DNA of 64,000 bases from Caulobacter sp. CCH9-E1 (lineage in GTDB: Bacteria > Pseudomonadota > Alphaproteobacteria > Caulobacterales > Caulobacteraceae). The position numbers and the translations under genes were made by a program. The notes beneath the pieces are model-generated. The model saw only the letters and a program-made list of their open reading frames with translations, did not search any database and had not been told where the DNA came from. The stretch spans positions 1 to 64,000 of the forward strand of contig NZ_LSJA01000084.1 of assembly GCF_001556515.1 (NCBI RefSeq). The letters are read 5' to 3'. Shown here in pieces: positions 16,246 to 26,469 of this stretch (positions within the stretch are counted from its first letter, which is position 1; each line of letters begins with the position of its first letter).

Positions 16246-17270
16246 GCCTCGCTCCCCAGCTTGCGGGCGACCCAGGCGGCGGCGACCGCGCGCGCGCCCT
16301 CGTGCTCGATCCGCTCGATCACCTCGCCGACGAAGGCGACGGTCAGCATGGCCTTGGCGTCCGCCTCGGGGATGCCGCGCTGCTTGGCGTAGAACAGCAC
16401 CTCGTCATCCAGCGCGCCGATCGTGTTGCCGTGGGCGCAGGAGACGTCGTCGGCGAAGATCAGCAGCTCGGGCTTGGCGTCGATCTCGGCCTTGTCCGAC
16501 AGGATCAGGGCATGGTGGCCCATCCGCGCGTCGGTCTGGTCGGCGCCCTTCTCGACGACGATCCGGCCCTGGAAGACGCCGCGCGCCTGGTCCGTCACCA
16601 TGCCCTTGGTCAGCTGGCTGGTGACACCGTCGAGGCCGCCATGGGTGACGACGCTGGTCAGGTCGGCATGGCGCTGGGCGTCCAGCAGATAGGCGCCGTC
16701 GAGGCGGACCTCGGCATGAGCGCCGGGGTGGCGGACGCGGGTCTCGATCCGCTGGCGACGCGCGCCAGAGGTCAGGACGGTCTGGGCGAACTTGGCGCCG
16801 GGGGCCAGGGCGACCTCGGCGGTGACGACGTTGATCGCTTCAGCCTCGTCGTCGACCAGCACGATCCGCTCCAGCGAAGCGCCCTCGCCCACGGCGATGT
16901 CGAGCGCGACGTCGGAGACGTAGGCCCCTGCGCGGCCTTCGTGGCTTTCCAGCAGGACGAGGCTTTCGCCCGGCTTGACGACCAAGGCGTGGCTGGCGCC
17001 CTGCGAGGCCTTGTCGGCCAGGGCGACGAACCGCAGGGCCACGACGCCCGAGGCGGCGTCGGAGACGCCTGCGCGGCGGCCGTTGACGAACACGGTCTCG
17101 GCGTCCGCCAGGCCCGCGAACGGACCGGCCGGAACATCACCGTCATGCGCCGGCGCGACCGGCGGCAGGACCTTCAGCAAGCCCCGCAGGTCGGTCCAGC
17201 GCCAGTCCTCGTCGCGCCGCGAGGGCAGCGCCGAGAGGTCGCCAGTCTTGAGGGCGGTCGAAAGGGTCAA
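16242..17270 (-). CDS. sufD: Fe-S scaffold protein SufD
   Basis: A 342-residue SufB/SufD-family protein without cofactor motifs of its own. It forms the SufBC2D scaffold and aids iron entry. Recognisable stretches are RRDEDWRWTDLRGLL at the start, the beta-helix region with RVRHPGAHAEVRLDGAYLL and HHALILSDKAEIDAKPELLIFADDVSCAHGNTIGALDDE in segments, and LFYAKQRGIPEADAKAMLTVAFV at the end. The apparent start is a TTG (17270) overlapping the sufC TGA as TTGA, with no better start in the next twenty codons. It overlaps sufS at its 3' end. Confidence 0.93.
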   Translation of the reverse strand: MTLSTALKTGDLSALPSRRDEDWRWTDLRGLLKVLPPVAPAHDGDVPAGPFAGLADAETVFVNGRRAGVSDAASGVVALRFVALADKASQGASHALVVKPGESLVLLESHEGRAGAYVSDVALDIAVGEGASLERIVLVDDEAEAINVVTAEVALAPGAKFAQTVLTSGARRQRIETRVRHPGAHAEVRLDGAYLLDAQRHADLTSVVTHGGLDGVTSQLTKGMVTDQARGVFQGRIVVEKGADQTDARMGHHALILSDKAEIDAKPELLIFADDVSCAHGNTIGALDDEVLFYAKQRGIPEADAKAMLTVAFVGEVIERIEHEGARAVAAAWVARKLGSEA

Positions 17271-18016
17271 GCCGCGGCCCCCACGATGCGGTCATAGCCC
17301 TCGGCTTCCAGCTGCAGGGCCAGCTCCGGACCGCCCGAGGCGACGATGCGGCCGGCGGCCAGCACGTGCACCTTGTCGGGTTTGATGTGGTCCAGCAGGC
17401 GCTGGTAGTGGGTGATGACCAGCATGCCGCGCTCGGGCGAGCGCAGGGCGTTGACGCCTTCCGACACGATCTTCAGGGCGTCGATATCGAGGCCGCTGTC
17501 GGTCTCGTCGAGGATGAGGAACTTCGGCGAAAGCATGGACATCTGGAAGATTTCCATCCGCTTCTTCTCACCACCCGAGAAGCCGACGTTCAGGCCGCGC
17601 TTGAGCATCTCGAAGTCGATCTTCAGCGCCGCGGCCTTCTCCTTGGCCAGCTTCAGGAAAGCCGGGGCGGCGACCTCGTCCTCGCCCCGCGCGCGGCGCT
17701 GGGCGTTGAGGGCGGTGCGGATGAAGGTCAGGGCCGGAACGCCCGGAATTTCCAGCGGATATTGGAACGACAGGAACAGGCCCTTGGCCGCCCGCTCGTT
17801 CGGCTCCAGCGCCAGCAGGTCCTCGCCATTGAGCGTCGCAGCGCCCTCGGTGACCTCATAGCCGTCGCGGCCGGTCAGCACGTAGGACAGGGTCGACTTG
17901 CCGGCCCCGTTCGGACCCATGATCGCATGGACCTCGCCGGCCGGCACGTCCAGCGTGACGCCCTTCAGGATCGGCTTGTCCTCGACGCGGGCGTGAAGGT
18001 TCTGGATCTTAAGCAT
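17267..18016 (-). CDS. sufC: Fe-S assembly ATPase SufC
   Basis: A 249-residue ABC-type ATPase: Walker A GPNGAGKSTLSYVLTG, the family-typical GLFLSFQYPLEIPGV Q-loop region, signature FSGGEKKRMEI, Walker B KFLILDETDSGLD and the switch histidine in LVITHYQRLL. It energises the SufBC2D scaffold in the cytoplasm. It begins at an ATG inside the last eight bases of the preceding 129-aa gene and overlaps sufD, so translation is tightly coupled. Confidence 0.97.
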   Translation of the reverse strand: MLKIQNLHARVEDKPILKGVTLDVPAGEVHAIMGPNGAGKSTLSYVLTGRDGYEVTEGAATLNGEDLLALEPNERAAKGLFLSFQYPLEIPGVPALTFIRTALNAQRRARGEDEVAAPAFLKLAKEKAAALKIDFEMLKRGLNVGFSGGEKKRMEIFQMSMLSPKFLILDETDSGLDIDALKIVSEGVNALRSPERGMLVITHYQRLLDHIKPDKVHVLAAGRIVASGGPELALQLEAEGYDRIVGAAA

Positions 18017-18394
18017 GGGTCTCGTTGAGTTTTCTGTATTCCGCGTCGTGGCCCGCGAAGGTTCCGGCGACGGTGATCTGGCCCTGGATGGCGGCGTTTA
18101 ACAGCGAAAGATCCTCTGGCGGGATCCAGTATTCCTCGTGCCCCGGCGTCCCGGAGACCTTGTTCTCATAGGCGTCGAGAAAGACCTTCGAGACCTCGAA
18201 CCGTACGATGTAGCCCCGCCGATAGCTCGTATGGGCGGCGTTCCAGGTCTGGGCCAGCTCGGCCGCGAAGGCCTCGCTCGTGACCGGACGGAAGATCGGC
18301 CGCTCGCTGTCGTGAGGCGGAAAGGCTCGCCAGTCGGCCGCCTTGATGTCGTGCAGCTCCTCCATGCCCACCGGCTGGTAGAGCGTGACGGTCA

Positions 18395-18398
<4 letters not shown>
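18009..18398 (-). CDS. Unknown 129-aa protein embedded between sufB and sufC
   Basis: A 129-residue soluble protein beginning [18 protein letters not shown]. It contains [53 protein letters not shown] and GQITVAGTF. The pattern YRPVG...AFPP...PIF.PV...YIVRFEV...EYWIP matches a small family that databases often label ADP-ribosylation/crystallin J1. That label is a weak annotation, and no ADP-ribosylglycohydrolase motif is visible. It overlaps sufB at its start and sufC by 8 bases at its end, so it is truly part of the operon. A role in Fe-S assembly is inferred from position only. Confidence 0.8.
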
Positions 18399-19863
<1,465 letters not shown>

Positions 19864-19864
<1 letters not shown>

Positions 19865-21003
19865 TAAGCCACCTCCCGGCGCCGGGCGCCGATACGCTTC
19901 CAGGCGGCGAGCCAGGCGTCGCCGCATTTGATCCAATCGTCTTCCGTGCTCGCCCAGCCGCCACTGATACGCAGGGCGAACGCGGCGAGATCAGCGCGGC
20001 CCATGGCTTCCACCACGCGGCTGGCCTTGACCTTGCCCGACGAGCAGGCGCTGCCGGCGCTGACCATGATCCCGGCCAGGTCCATGTTCATGACCTGGAC
20101 CTCGGAGCCAAAGCCCTCGCCCGCAATACACAACGTCTGGGGAAGGCGATCAGCGCCCTCGCCCAGCACGATCGCGCCATCCGCCTTGAGCCGCTGGGCC
20201 AGGGCGTCGCGCCATTGGGCCTGTTCGGCCATCGAGGCAAGGCCTTCCTGGGCCGCCTTGGCCGCCGCGCCGAAGGCGGCGATCCCGGCGACATTCTCGG
20301 TGCCCGCCCGGCGGCCGCGCTCCTGACCGCCGCCGTGCAGGCGACGGGTGACGGTCGCGCGGGTCCCGGCCACGAGAGCGCCGACGCCTTGCGGCCCACC
20401 CAGCTTGTGGGCCGACAGCGCCATGGTGTCGACGCCGAGGCCGGAGAAGTCGATGGCGATCTTGCCGGCGGCCTGAACGGCGTCGACATGCAGCCAGCCG
20501 TCGTGGGCGCGCACCAGGGCGGAGGCCTTATCCACAGGCTGGATGACGCCCGTCTCGTTGTTGGCCAGCATCAGACCGACCAGGGTCTTGCCCGGCTTTT
20601 CAAGCGCTTGCGCCAACCAATCGAGATCGGCGACGCCATTGTTATCCACAGGCAGGACTTCGACCGGCAGGCCGGAGGCCTTGGCGGTCTCGGTGACGGC
20701 GTCATGCTCGATCGCGGAGATGATGATCCGCTCGACACCCGCGGCCTTGGCGCTTTCAATGGCCAGAGCGTTGGCCTCGGTGCCGCCGCTGACGAAGGTG
20801 ACCGAGCCGGCGGGGACGCCGACCAGGGCGGCGACCTCGGCCCGGGCGCGCTCGACGACGTCGCGGGCGGCGCGGCCGGCGGCGTGGACCGATGAGGGAT
20901 TGGCTGGGCTCTCCAGCGCGCGCAGCAGCGCTTCCTTCGCCTCCGGCCGCAGGGGCGCCGTGGCGTTGTAGTCGAGATAGACCGATGTGCGGGAAATGCT
21001 CAC
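19864..21003 (-). CDS. Cysteine desulfurase, NifS/IscS-like (group I)
   Basis: A 379-residue PLP-dependent desulfurase distinct from SufS. It has [30 protein letters not shown], the lysine in [16 protein letters not shown] and the long group I active-site loop with [14 protein letters not shown] (catalytic cysteine). It lies between iscR and sufB, as in many alphaproteobacterial suf operons, which carry both a NifS-like enzyme and SufS. The GTG start overlaps the iscR TGA (GTGA). Whether it feeds SufBCD or another sulfur pathway such as tRNA thiolation cannot be told. Confidence 0.92.
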
Positions 21004-21461
21004 TCGGCCGCGATCTCCAGCGGGCGAGCCGGACGAAGTTCGCCCTTCAGCACGTCGGCGACCGAGACGCTGGCCAGGTAGCCGTGGATCTGCCGGCCCA
21101 TCTCTTCCCAGAGATCATGCGTCATGCAGCGTTCGCCGCCGGCCATACAGCCCTTGGCCTGGCCCTTGGTGAAGTTGCAGCGGGTGGCGCGCAGCGGCTC
21201 GTCCACCGCCAGCACGATGTCGGCGATGAAGGTCTCGGTCGCGGCCTTGGACAGGCGATAGCCGCCACCAGGGCCGCGCGCGCTGATCACCAGCCCCTTG
21301 CGGCGCAGGCGCGCGAAGAGCTGTTCCAGATAAGAGAGCGAGATCTGTTGGCGCGCGGCGATCTCGGCCAGGGCCACGGCGCGGCCCTCGCCTTCGTCCT
21401 GACGCTTGGCCAGGTCGGTCATCGCCATGACCGCGTATCGCCCTTTCGTGCTCAGGCGCAT
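21000..21461 (-). CDS. iscR: Rrf2-family regulator IscR
   Basis: 153 residues from MRLSTKGRYAVMAM (21461). The first 60 residues are the winged helix with SLSYLEQLFARLRRKGLV, then ARGPGGGYRL. The Fe-S ligand set is C95, C105, C112 and H115 in RCNFTKGQAKGCMAGGERCMTH, three cysteines plus a histidine as in E. coli IscR. The first spacing is longer (nine intervening residues against five). Holo-IscR would repress this operon when clusters are plentiful. It is the first gene of the ten-gene suf operon and has an IscR-like operator upstream. Confidence 0.92.
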   Translation of the reverse strand: MRLSTKGRYAVMAMTDLAKRQDEGEGRAVALAEIAARQQISLSYLEQLFARLRRKGLVISARGPGGGYRLSKAATETFIADIVLAVDEPLRATRCNFTKGQAKGCMAGGERCMTHDLWEEMGRQIHGYLASVSVADVLKGELRPARPLEIAAE

Positions 21462-21555
21462 CAGCCTTACCCCTTGCAGATTCCGCGCGCATCGGCTTTT
21501 GCGTGTGCTACAAGCCGCGACTTCGCGCGCGGACCTCGGTCCGCTTGCTGGCTGC

Positions 21556-21588
21556 GATTTAGGAAGACCAAGCGCAGTGGTCAAGTAT
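21556..21588 (-). promoter_or_regulatory. suf operon promoter with overlapping IscR-type operator
   Basis: On the minus strand TTGACC (21579-21584) is followed by exactly 17 bases and TAAATC (21556-21561), a good sigma-70-type promoter. The 25-base stretch 21564-21588 reads ATACTTGACC, then CACTGCG-like spacer sequence, then TTGGTCTT on that strand. This resembles the E. coli type 1 IscR site (ATA-x-TTGACC...). The site covers the -35 box, which suits repression. It is about 100 bases before the iscR start. Confidence 0.65.
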
Positions 21589-21641
21589 TCTGGCGATCAA
21601 ATCGTCGGGACTTTGGCCGCTGACCAGCTGAAGGGGACGAC

Positions 21642-22292
21642 ATGCCTGATGTGATTTTGACCGGCGCGTCTGGACGGATCGAGGGTCGCTATTCTCCGGG
21701 CAAGACCGAGACGGCGCCGATCGCCCTGATCCTGCACCCGCACCCCAAGGCCGGCGGTCACATGAACCATCCGGTTTCGGTGCAGCTGTATCACCTGTTC
21801 ATGAAGCGCGGTTTCGCGACCCTGCGCTTCAACTTCCGCGGCGTGGGCCGCAGCCAGGGCGAGTTCGACAGCGGCATCGGCGAGCTGGCCGACGCGGCGA
21901 CGGCGCTGGACTGGCTGCAGACCAGCAATCCGGCCGCCAGCCAGACCTGGGTCGCCGGCTTCGACTTCGGCGCCTATATCGGCATGCAGCTTTTGATGCG
22001 CCGGCCCGAGACGGACGGCTTCATCTCGGTCTCGCCGCCGACCAACATGTACGATTTCAGCTTCCTGGCCCCCTGCCCGGCCTCGGGCCTGTTCCTGACG
22101 GGCTCGGCCGACACCATCACCCCTCCAGTCGAGGTGGAGCGCGTGGTCACCAAGCTGCGCACCCAGAAGGGCATCACGATCGACTACGAGGTCATCGACA
22201 AGGCCAGCCACTTCTGGACCGAGCACCTGCCCAGCGTCGAGAAGAGCGTCAGCGACTATCTCGACAAGCGCCTGGCGGAAAATCCGATCTAG
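21642..22292 (+). CDS. Alpha/beta hydrolase family protein (COG2945-like), nucleophile Ser replaced by Asp
   Basis: A 216-residue single-domain alpha/beta hydrolase. The oxyanion region LHPHPKAGGHMNHPV and the strand LRFNFRGVGRSQGEF are typical. So are the SFLAPCPASGLFLTGSAD acid region and the histidine in DKASHFWTEHLP. The nucleophile elbow, G-x-S-x-G in most relatives (for example GYSFGAW), reads AGFDFGAYIG here, with Asp at residue 108. An Asp nucleophile would mean a different chemistry (dehalogenase-like) or loss of esterase activity. It is divergent from the suf operon, has an AAGGGGA ribosome site and is followed by a strong terminator, so it is monocistronic. Confidence 0.85.
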   Translation: MPDVILTGASGRIEGRYSPGKTETAPIALILHPHPKAGGHMNHPVSVQLYHLFMKRGFATLRFNFRGVGRSQGEFDSGIGELADAATALDWLQTSNPAASQTWVAGFDFGAYIGMQLLMRRPETDGFISVSPPTNMYDFSFLAPCPASGLFLTGSADTITPPVEVERVVTKLRTQKGITIDYEVIDKASHFWTEHLPSVEKSVSDYLDKRLAENPI

Positions 22293-22300
22293 GGCGTCAG

Positions 22301-22328
22301 AAAGGCCTCCCTCCCGGGAGGCCTTTTT
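22301..22328 (+). terminator. Intrinsic terminator after the hydrolase gene
   Basis: A perfect 11-bp stem (AAAGGCCTCCC and GGGAGGCCTTT) with a 4-base loop, followed by TT. It lies between convergent genes and may serve both. Confidence 0.9.
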
Positions 22329-22337
22329 CGTTGGCGA

Positions 22338-23012
22338 TCAATTGCAGGGCGGATACTTGGCGAACGCCGCTTCATATTCAGCGAGCGGCGTAAGAAAGCC
22401 CATGGCTTTTCGGCGTTCGTCCACTGCCTCCGGCGCTTCTAGCGTGTCGACTACATACTTGCCGTCCTTGCAGACCATCTGACTGCCATAGCGCTGGGGT
22501 CGTCCCTCATTAAGCGCCAGCCGGTCATACATCAGGCCGTAGCTCTGGCCATCGACCTCGCCACTAGCCACGAGCGGCTCGAGCACGGGCACGAATCGCC
22601 GCCAGAGCTCGAGGTTCGAATGCTGGACGATATTGAACGCCGCTTTCGCGGCTCTGTCCCCATAGCGGCTCTTTAGAAACCAGCCTTCCGGCGGCACCAT
22701 GGCCAGCAAGGCCTTCTCATTCTCGGCGTCAGCTTCCTCGATCGGCGCCCACATAGCCTTTTCAGCGGCCTTCAGCTCCTCGGCCGGCAGCACGGACAGG
22801 TCGATCTGGATCAGGACGCGCCGTCCGACCTGATCCAACCGTCCCATACGCTCCAGCCTTTCCGAGTCGTTCGCCGGCGGCGGCAGGGCGGCTTGAGCTT
22901 TGCGCTCGGTGTCTAAAGCTTGGCGGACGGGCGCGATCAACTCGGCGGCGCGCGGACTAAGGGACGGCGCGTCGCTCGTGACCAGCAACACAGCCAACAG
23001 AATCCCGATCAT
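22338..23012 (-). CDS. Secreted or periplasmic DUF6624 protein
   Basis: 224 residues from the ATG at 23012 (an upstream TTG would add six residues). The N-terminus MIGILLAVLLVTSDAPSLS is a short signal peptide-like helix. The mature part is charged and helical and contains DQVGRRVLIQIDLS, WFLKSRYGDRAAKAAFNIVQHS, YGLMYDRLALNEGRPQRYGSQ and a final cysteine in KYPPCN. The Q-H-S and GRPQRYGSQ segments fit DUF6624, a family with no known biochemical role. Base composition is a little less GC-rich than its neighbours. It is monocistronic and on the opposite strand to the hydrolase. Confidence 0.78.
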   Translation of the reverse strand: MIGILLAVLLVTSDAPSLSPRAAELIAPVRQALDTERKAQAALPPPANDSERLERMGRLDQVGRRVLIQIDLSVLPAEELKAAEKAMWAPIEEADAENEKALLAMVPPEGWFLKSRYGDRAAKAAFNIVQHSNLELWRRFVPVLEPLVASGEVDGQSYGLMYDRLALNEGRPQRYGSQMVCKDGKYVVDTLEAPEAVDERRKAMGFLTPLAEYEAAFAKYPPCN

Positions 23013-23074
23013 GCTCGCCCTCGACTTCAACGCCGCGCAAGCTCAATCCAAAATTGTGACCAAGTCTGGGCGCA

Positions 23075-24181
23075 TCAGGGCTCGACGATCCGCCCGCCAG
23101 TCATCGGCGCCGCCACGCCCGTCGTGCCCGGGAAGCTGATCGGCAGCCCCTTGGCCGTGCGGGCCGCCAGGTAAGCGAAGGCCTCGGCCTCGATGCTGTC
23201 GCCGCGCCAGCCATAGGCCTCGGCGGTCTGAACCGGCACGGGAGCGCGCCTGGCCAGGGTCTGCATGATCGCCGGATTGTGTCGGCCGCCGCCGCAGACG
23301 ATCAGGGCGCTGGGCGTCTCGCCGGTCTGGGCGAAGGCCTTGAACACCGCCTCGGCGGTGAAGGCCACCAGGGTCGCCGCCGCGTCCTCCGCCGAGAGAT
23401 GCTGGACCGGCGCCAGCGAGAAGTCGTAGCGATCCAGCGACTTGGGCGCCGGCGCGTCGAAATAGGCGCTGTCGAGCAGGCTCGCCAAGGCGGTCTCGTC
23501 GATGCGGCCGGCCAAGGCCAGGCGGCCGTCCTCGTCGAAGCGGCCCAGGCCCCGCTCCTGCAGCATCAGGTCGATCATGCCGTTTCCGGGCCCGGTGTCG
23601 AAGGCCAGCAGAGCGCCGTCCGCGCCGATCAGGGTGATGTTAGCGACGCCGCCGACGTTGAGCGCCGCCACCGGCGCAGCTAGACCCGAGGCCCGCGCGC
23701 GAGCGGCGTGATAGATCGGCGCCAGCGGCGCACCCTCCCCGCCGGCGGCGACATCGGCGGTGCGGAAGTCGAACGCGACTGGACGTCCGGCCAAGCCGGC
23801 CAGGCCCTGCGCGTCCAGCAGTTGCACCGTGCGACCGACCCGCTCGGCCGTCGGACGCTCGTGAAGAACGGTCTGGCCGTGCACGCCCAGCAGGTCGAAG
23901 TCGCTCCACGAGAGGCCGTGCTCGTCCAGGAAGCTCGTCGCGGCCTGGAAATGCTCGTCAGCCACGGCGCGGCGGGCGTCGTCAAAGATCGCGGGCTCGG
24001 GCTCACCGCGCGGCCAGGCCCGGGCGATGTCTGTGGTCTTGAGCAGGAGATCGCGGGTCACTTCCCGCAGCTTGCGCTCCCCCGCCGGCCCGAAGGCTTG
24101 GATCTCGACGCCGTCGGTCTCCAGCACCGCCATGTCGACCGCGTCCAGCGAGGTGCCGGTCATGAATCCCAGGATCTTCAT
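23075..24181 (-). CDS. anmK: Anhydro-N-acetylmuramic acid kinase AnmK
   Basis: 368 residues from ATG 24181 (a GTG six codons upstream is possible). The ATP-binding start MKILGFMTGTSLDAVDMAVL, the central LLGVHGQTVLHERP, the phosphate-binding NVGGVANITLIG and DTGPGNGMIDLM, and the C-terminal VCGGGRHNPAIMQ and DSIEAEAFAYLAARTAKGLPISFP are all AnmK hallmarks. The enzyme phosphorylates and opens 1,6-anhydro-MurNAc recovered from the cell wall, giving MurNAc-6-phosphate. It is divergent from tyrS. No other peptidoglycan recycling gene is adjacent. Confidence 0.95.
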   Translation of the reverse strand: MKILGFMTGTSLDAVDMAVLETDGVEIQAFGPAGERKLREVTRDLLLKTTDIARAWPRGEPEPAIFDDARRAVADEHFQAATSFLDEHGLSWSDFDLLGVHGQTVLHERPTAERVGRTVQLLDAQGLAGLAGRPVAFDFRTADVAAGGEGAPLAPIYHAARARASGLAAPVAALNVGGVANITLIGADGALLAFDTGPGNGMIDLMLQERGLGRFDEDGRLALAGRIDETALASLLDSAYFDAPAPKSLDRYDFSLAPVQHLSAEDAAATLVAFTAEAVFKAFAQTGETPSALIVCGGGRHNPAIMQTLARRAPVPVQTAEAYGWRGDSIEAEAFAYLAARTAKGLPISFPGTTGVAAPMTGGRIVEP

Positions 24182-24436
24182 GGGAGCGTTGACTGCCACG
24201 GCCGCGAAACGGTAGCTAGGCCCATGATCGACGCTTTCGTCCTGGCCCGCCCCTATTACCGCCCGCTGCCATAGCGGGAGGCCGACCAGACACGTCGCTT
24301 AGCCCCCGCCTCGCCGGGGTCGCTCTCTCAACAGTCGATCATGCGCTCCGGCCCCTCCCCGGAGTCTGAAATGAAAGCCTCACAATCCAATCCCGCCGTG
24401 CTAGACGGCCCGCCAAGTCAAATAGAGAGTCGATCC

Positions 24437-25696
24437 ATGTCCGCCGCCTCGTCCTTCAAGTCAGAGTTCCTGCGAACCCTGGAGGCGCGCGGCTATATCC
24501 ACCAGATCACCCATCCGGAGGAACTGGACGCGGCCGCCTCGGCCGGGATCGTCACCGCCTACATCGGCTTTGACGCCACCGCGCCGTCCCTGCACGTCGG
24601 CAGCCTGATTCAGATCATGCTGCTGCGCCGCCTGCAGCAGGCCGGCCACAAGCCGATCGTCCTGATGGGCGGCGGCACGACCAAGGTCGGCGATCCCACC
24701 GGCAAGGACGAGAGCCGCAAGCTGCTGTCGGACGCCGACATCCAGGCCAATATCGCCGGCATCAAGCAGGTCTTCGCCAAGTTCCTGACCTTCGGCGACG
24801 GGCCGACCGACGCAATCATGGTCGACAACGACACCTGGCTGTCCAAGTTCGGCTATGTGCAGTTCCTGCGCGAGTACGGCGTGCACTTCACCGTCAACCG
24901 GATGCTGGCCTTCGACTCGGTCAAGCTGCGCCTGGAGCGCGAGCAGCCGATGACGTTCCTCGAGTTCAACTACATGCTGATGCAGGCGGTGGACTTCCTG
25001 GAGCTGAACCGCGCCCACGGCTGCGTGCTGCAGATGGGCGGCTCGGACCAGTGGGGCAACATCCTGAACGGCGTCGAACTGACCCGCCGCGTCGACCAGA
25101 AGAGCGCCTTTGGCCTGACCACGCCGCTGCTGGCCACCGCGTCGGGCGCCAAGATGGGCAAGACGGCCGCCGGCGCCGTGTGGCTGAACGCCGAGCAGCT
25201 GAGCCCCTACGACTACTGGCAGTTCTGGCGCAACACCGAGGACGCTGACGTTGGTCGCTTCCTGAAGCTGTTCACCGACCTGCCGCTGGACCGCATCGCC
25301 GAGCTGGAAGCCCTCGAAGGCGCCCAGATCAACGAGGCCAAGAAGGTGCTGGCCGACGAGGCCACCCGCATGGCCCACGGCGAGGAAGAGGCCCGCAAGG
25401 CGCGCGACGCCGCCGAGAAGGCGTTCGAGCAAGGGACGCTTTCGGCTGACCTGCCGACCTTCGAGGTTCCGTCCGCGGACTTGGAAGCAGGCATCGTGCT
25501 GGCGGCCCTGTTCGCCGATGCGGGCTTGGCCGGCTCCCGAGGCGAGGCCCGCCGCCTGGCCCAGGGCGGCGGCCTGAAGGTCAATGACAAGGCCGAGGCC
25601 GACGCCAACCGGACGATCACCTCGGCCGATCTCGTCGAAGGCGTGGTCAAGCTCGCCGCCGGCAAGAAGAAGATCGTGTTGGTGAAGCCCGTTTAG
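24437..25696 (+). CDS. tyrS: Tyrosyl-tRNA synthetase
   Basis: 419 residues from ATG 24437, the normal length. A 32-residue upstream extension from 24341 lacks family similarity and is not used. Class I features are [20 protein letters not shown] (HIGH-type HVGS), tyrosine-pocket residues in [11 protein letters not shown], and the KMSKS loop as [12 protein letters not shown]-terminal S4 domain ([20 protein letters not shown]) binds tRNA-Tyr. The roughly 250 bases between anmK and this gene hold no gene that I can support, only a short inverted repeat near 24345-24365. Confidence 0.96.
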   Translation: MSAASSFKSEFLRTLEARGYIHQITHPEELDAAASAGIVTAYIGFDATAPSLHVGSLIQIMLLRRLQQAGHKPIVLMGGGTTKVGDPTGKDESRKLLSDADIQANIAGIKQVFAKFLTFGDGPTDAIMVDNDTWLSKFGYVQFLREYGVHFTVNRMLAFDSVKLRLEREQPMTFLEFNYMLMQAVDFLELNRAHGCVLQMGGSDQWGNILNGVELTRRVDQKSAFGLTTPLLATASGAKMGKTAAGAVWLNAEQLSPYDYWQFWRNTEDADVGRFLKLFTDLPLDRIAELEALEGAQINEAKKVLADEATRMAHGEEEARKARDAAEKAFEQGTLSADLPTFEVPSADLEAGIVLAALFADAGLAGSRGEARRLAQGGGLKVNDKAEADANRTITSADLVEGVVKLAAGKKKIVLVKPV

Positions 25697-25771
25697 TTAT
25701 CGTATGCCCGGACTGACTTGACCGGCCCGTCCGGGCCCCTCACCTGTTCCGAGTGATCGAGGAAGCGACCG

Positions 25772-26233
25772 ATGCTGCAACCCGGCGACAAGGCCCCTGA
25801 TTTCGACCTCCCGACCGACACCGGTCGCGTCAGCCTGTCGGCGCTGAAGGGCAAGAACGTCGTCCTCTATTTCTATCCGAAGGACGACACCGCCGGCTGC
25901 ACCTCCGAAGCGCTGCAGTTCTCGTCGGAAGTCGAGGAGTTCCAGAAGCTGGGCGCGGTGATCATCGGCGTCTCCAAGGACAGCGTCGCCTCGCACGCCA
26001 AGTTCCGCGCCAAGCACGACCTGACCATCGAGCTGGCCGCCGACCCGATGGGCGACATCGTCGAGGCCTATGGCGCATGGGTCGAGAAAAGCATGTACGG
26101 CCGCAAGTACATGGGCATCGACCGCTCGACCTTCCTGATCGACCGCGAAGGCGTCGTTCGCGAGGTCTGGCGCAAGGTGAAGGTGCCGGGTCACATCAAA
26201 GCGGTCATGAACGCGGCCAAGGCTATTAAGTAA
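25772..26233 (+). CDS. bcp: Bcp-type peroxiredoxin (one-cysteine form)
   Basis: A 153-residue thiol peroxidase of the AhpC/Bcp family: LQPGDKAPDFDLPTDTG, VVLYFYPKDDTAGCTSEALQF with the peroxidatic cysteine C43, and RSTFLIDREGVVREVW. The resolving cysteine five residues later in E. coli Bcp is leucine (L48), and C43 is the only cysteine in the protein. It must therefore be recycled by an external thiol. The ribosome site GAGGAAG lies just before the ATG. It stands between tyrS and the bactofilin operon without clear coupling to either. Confidence 0.93.
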   Translation: MLQPGDKAPDFDLPTDTGRVSLSALKGKNVVLYFYPKDDTAGCTSEALQFSSEVEEFQKLGAVIIGVSKDSVASHAKFRAKHDLTIELAADPMGDIVEAYGAWVEKSMYGRKYMGIDRSTFLIDREGVVREVWRKVKVPGHIKAVMNAAKAIK

Positions 26234-26469
26234 GTCCGCCCCAGTCGGGAACGCTTCCGCCGAGCGAGTGTTGTATCTAGGTCGCAACCTGTGGCGTTTC
26301 TGAGCCTTACGCGGTTAACGTGTAGTCCTGTTGGTCAGGAAACGTTAAGGATCGAAGCGCAAAATGATTTTTCGCGAGTCACGTCCTTTAGGGGGCGCGA
26401 AGAGTCTTGCACGTTAGCGTTTTATCGTTCCATATCCCCCGGACCTGAAACGGGGGGTTTCCTGGGACG

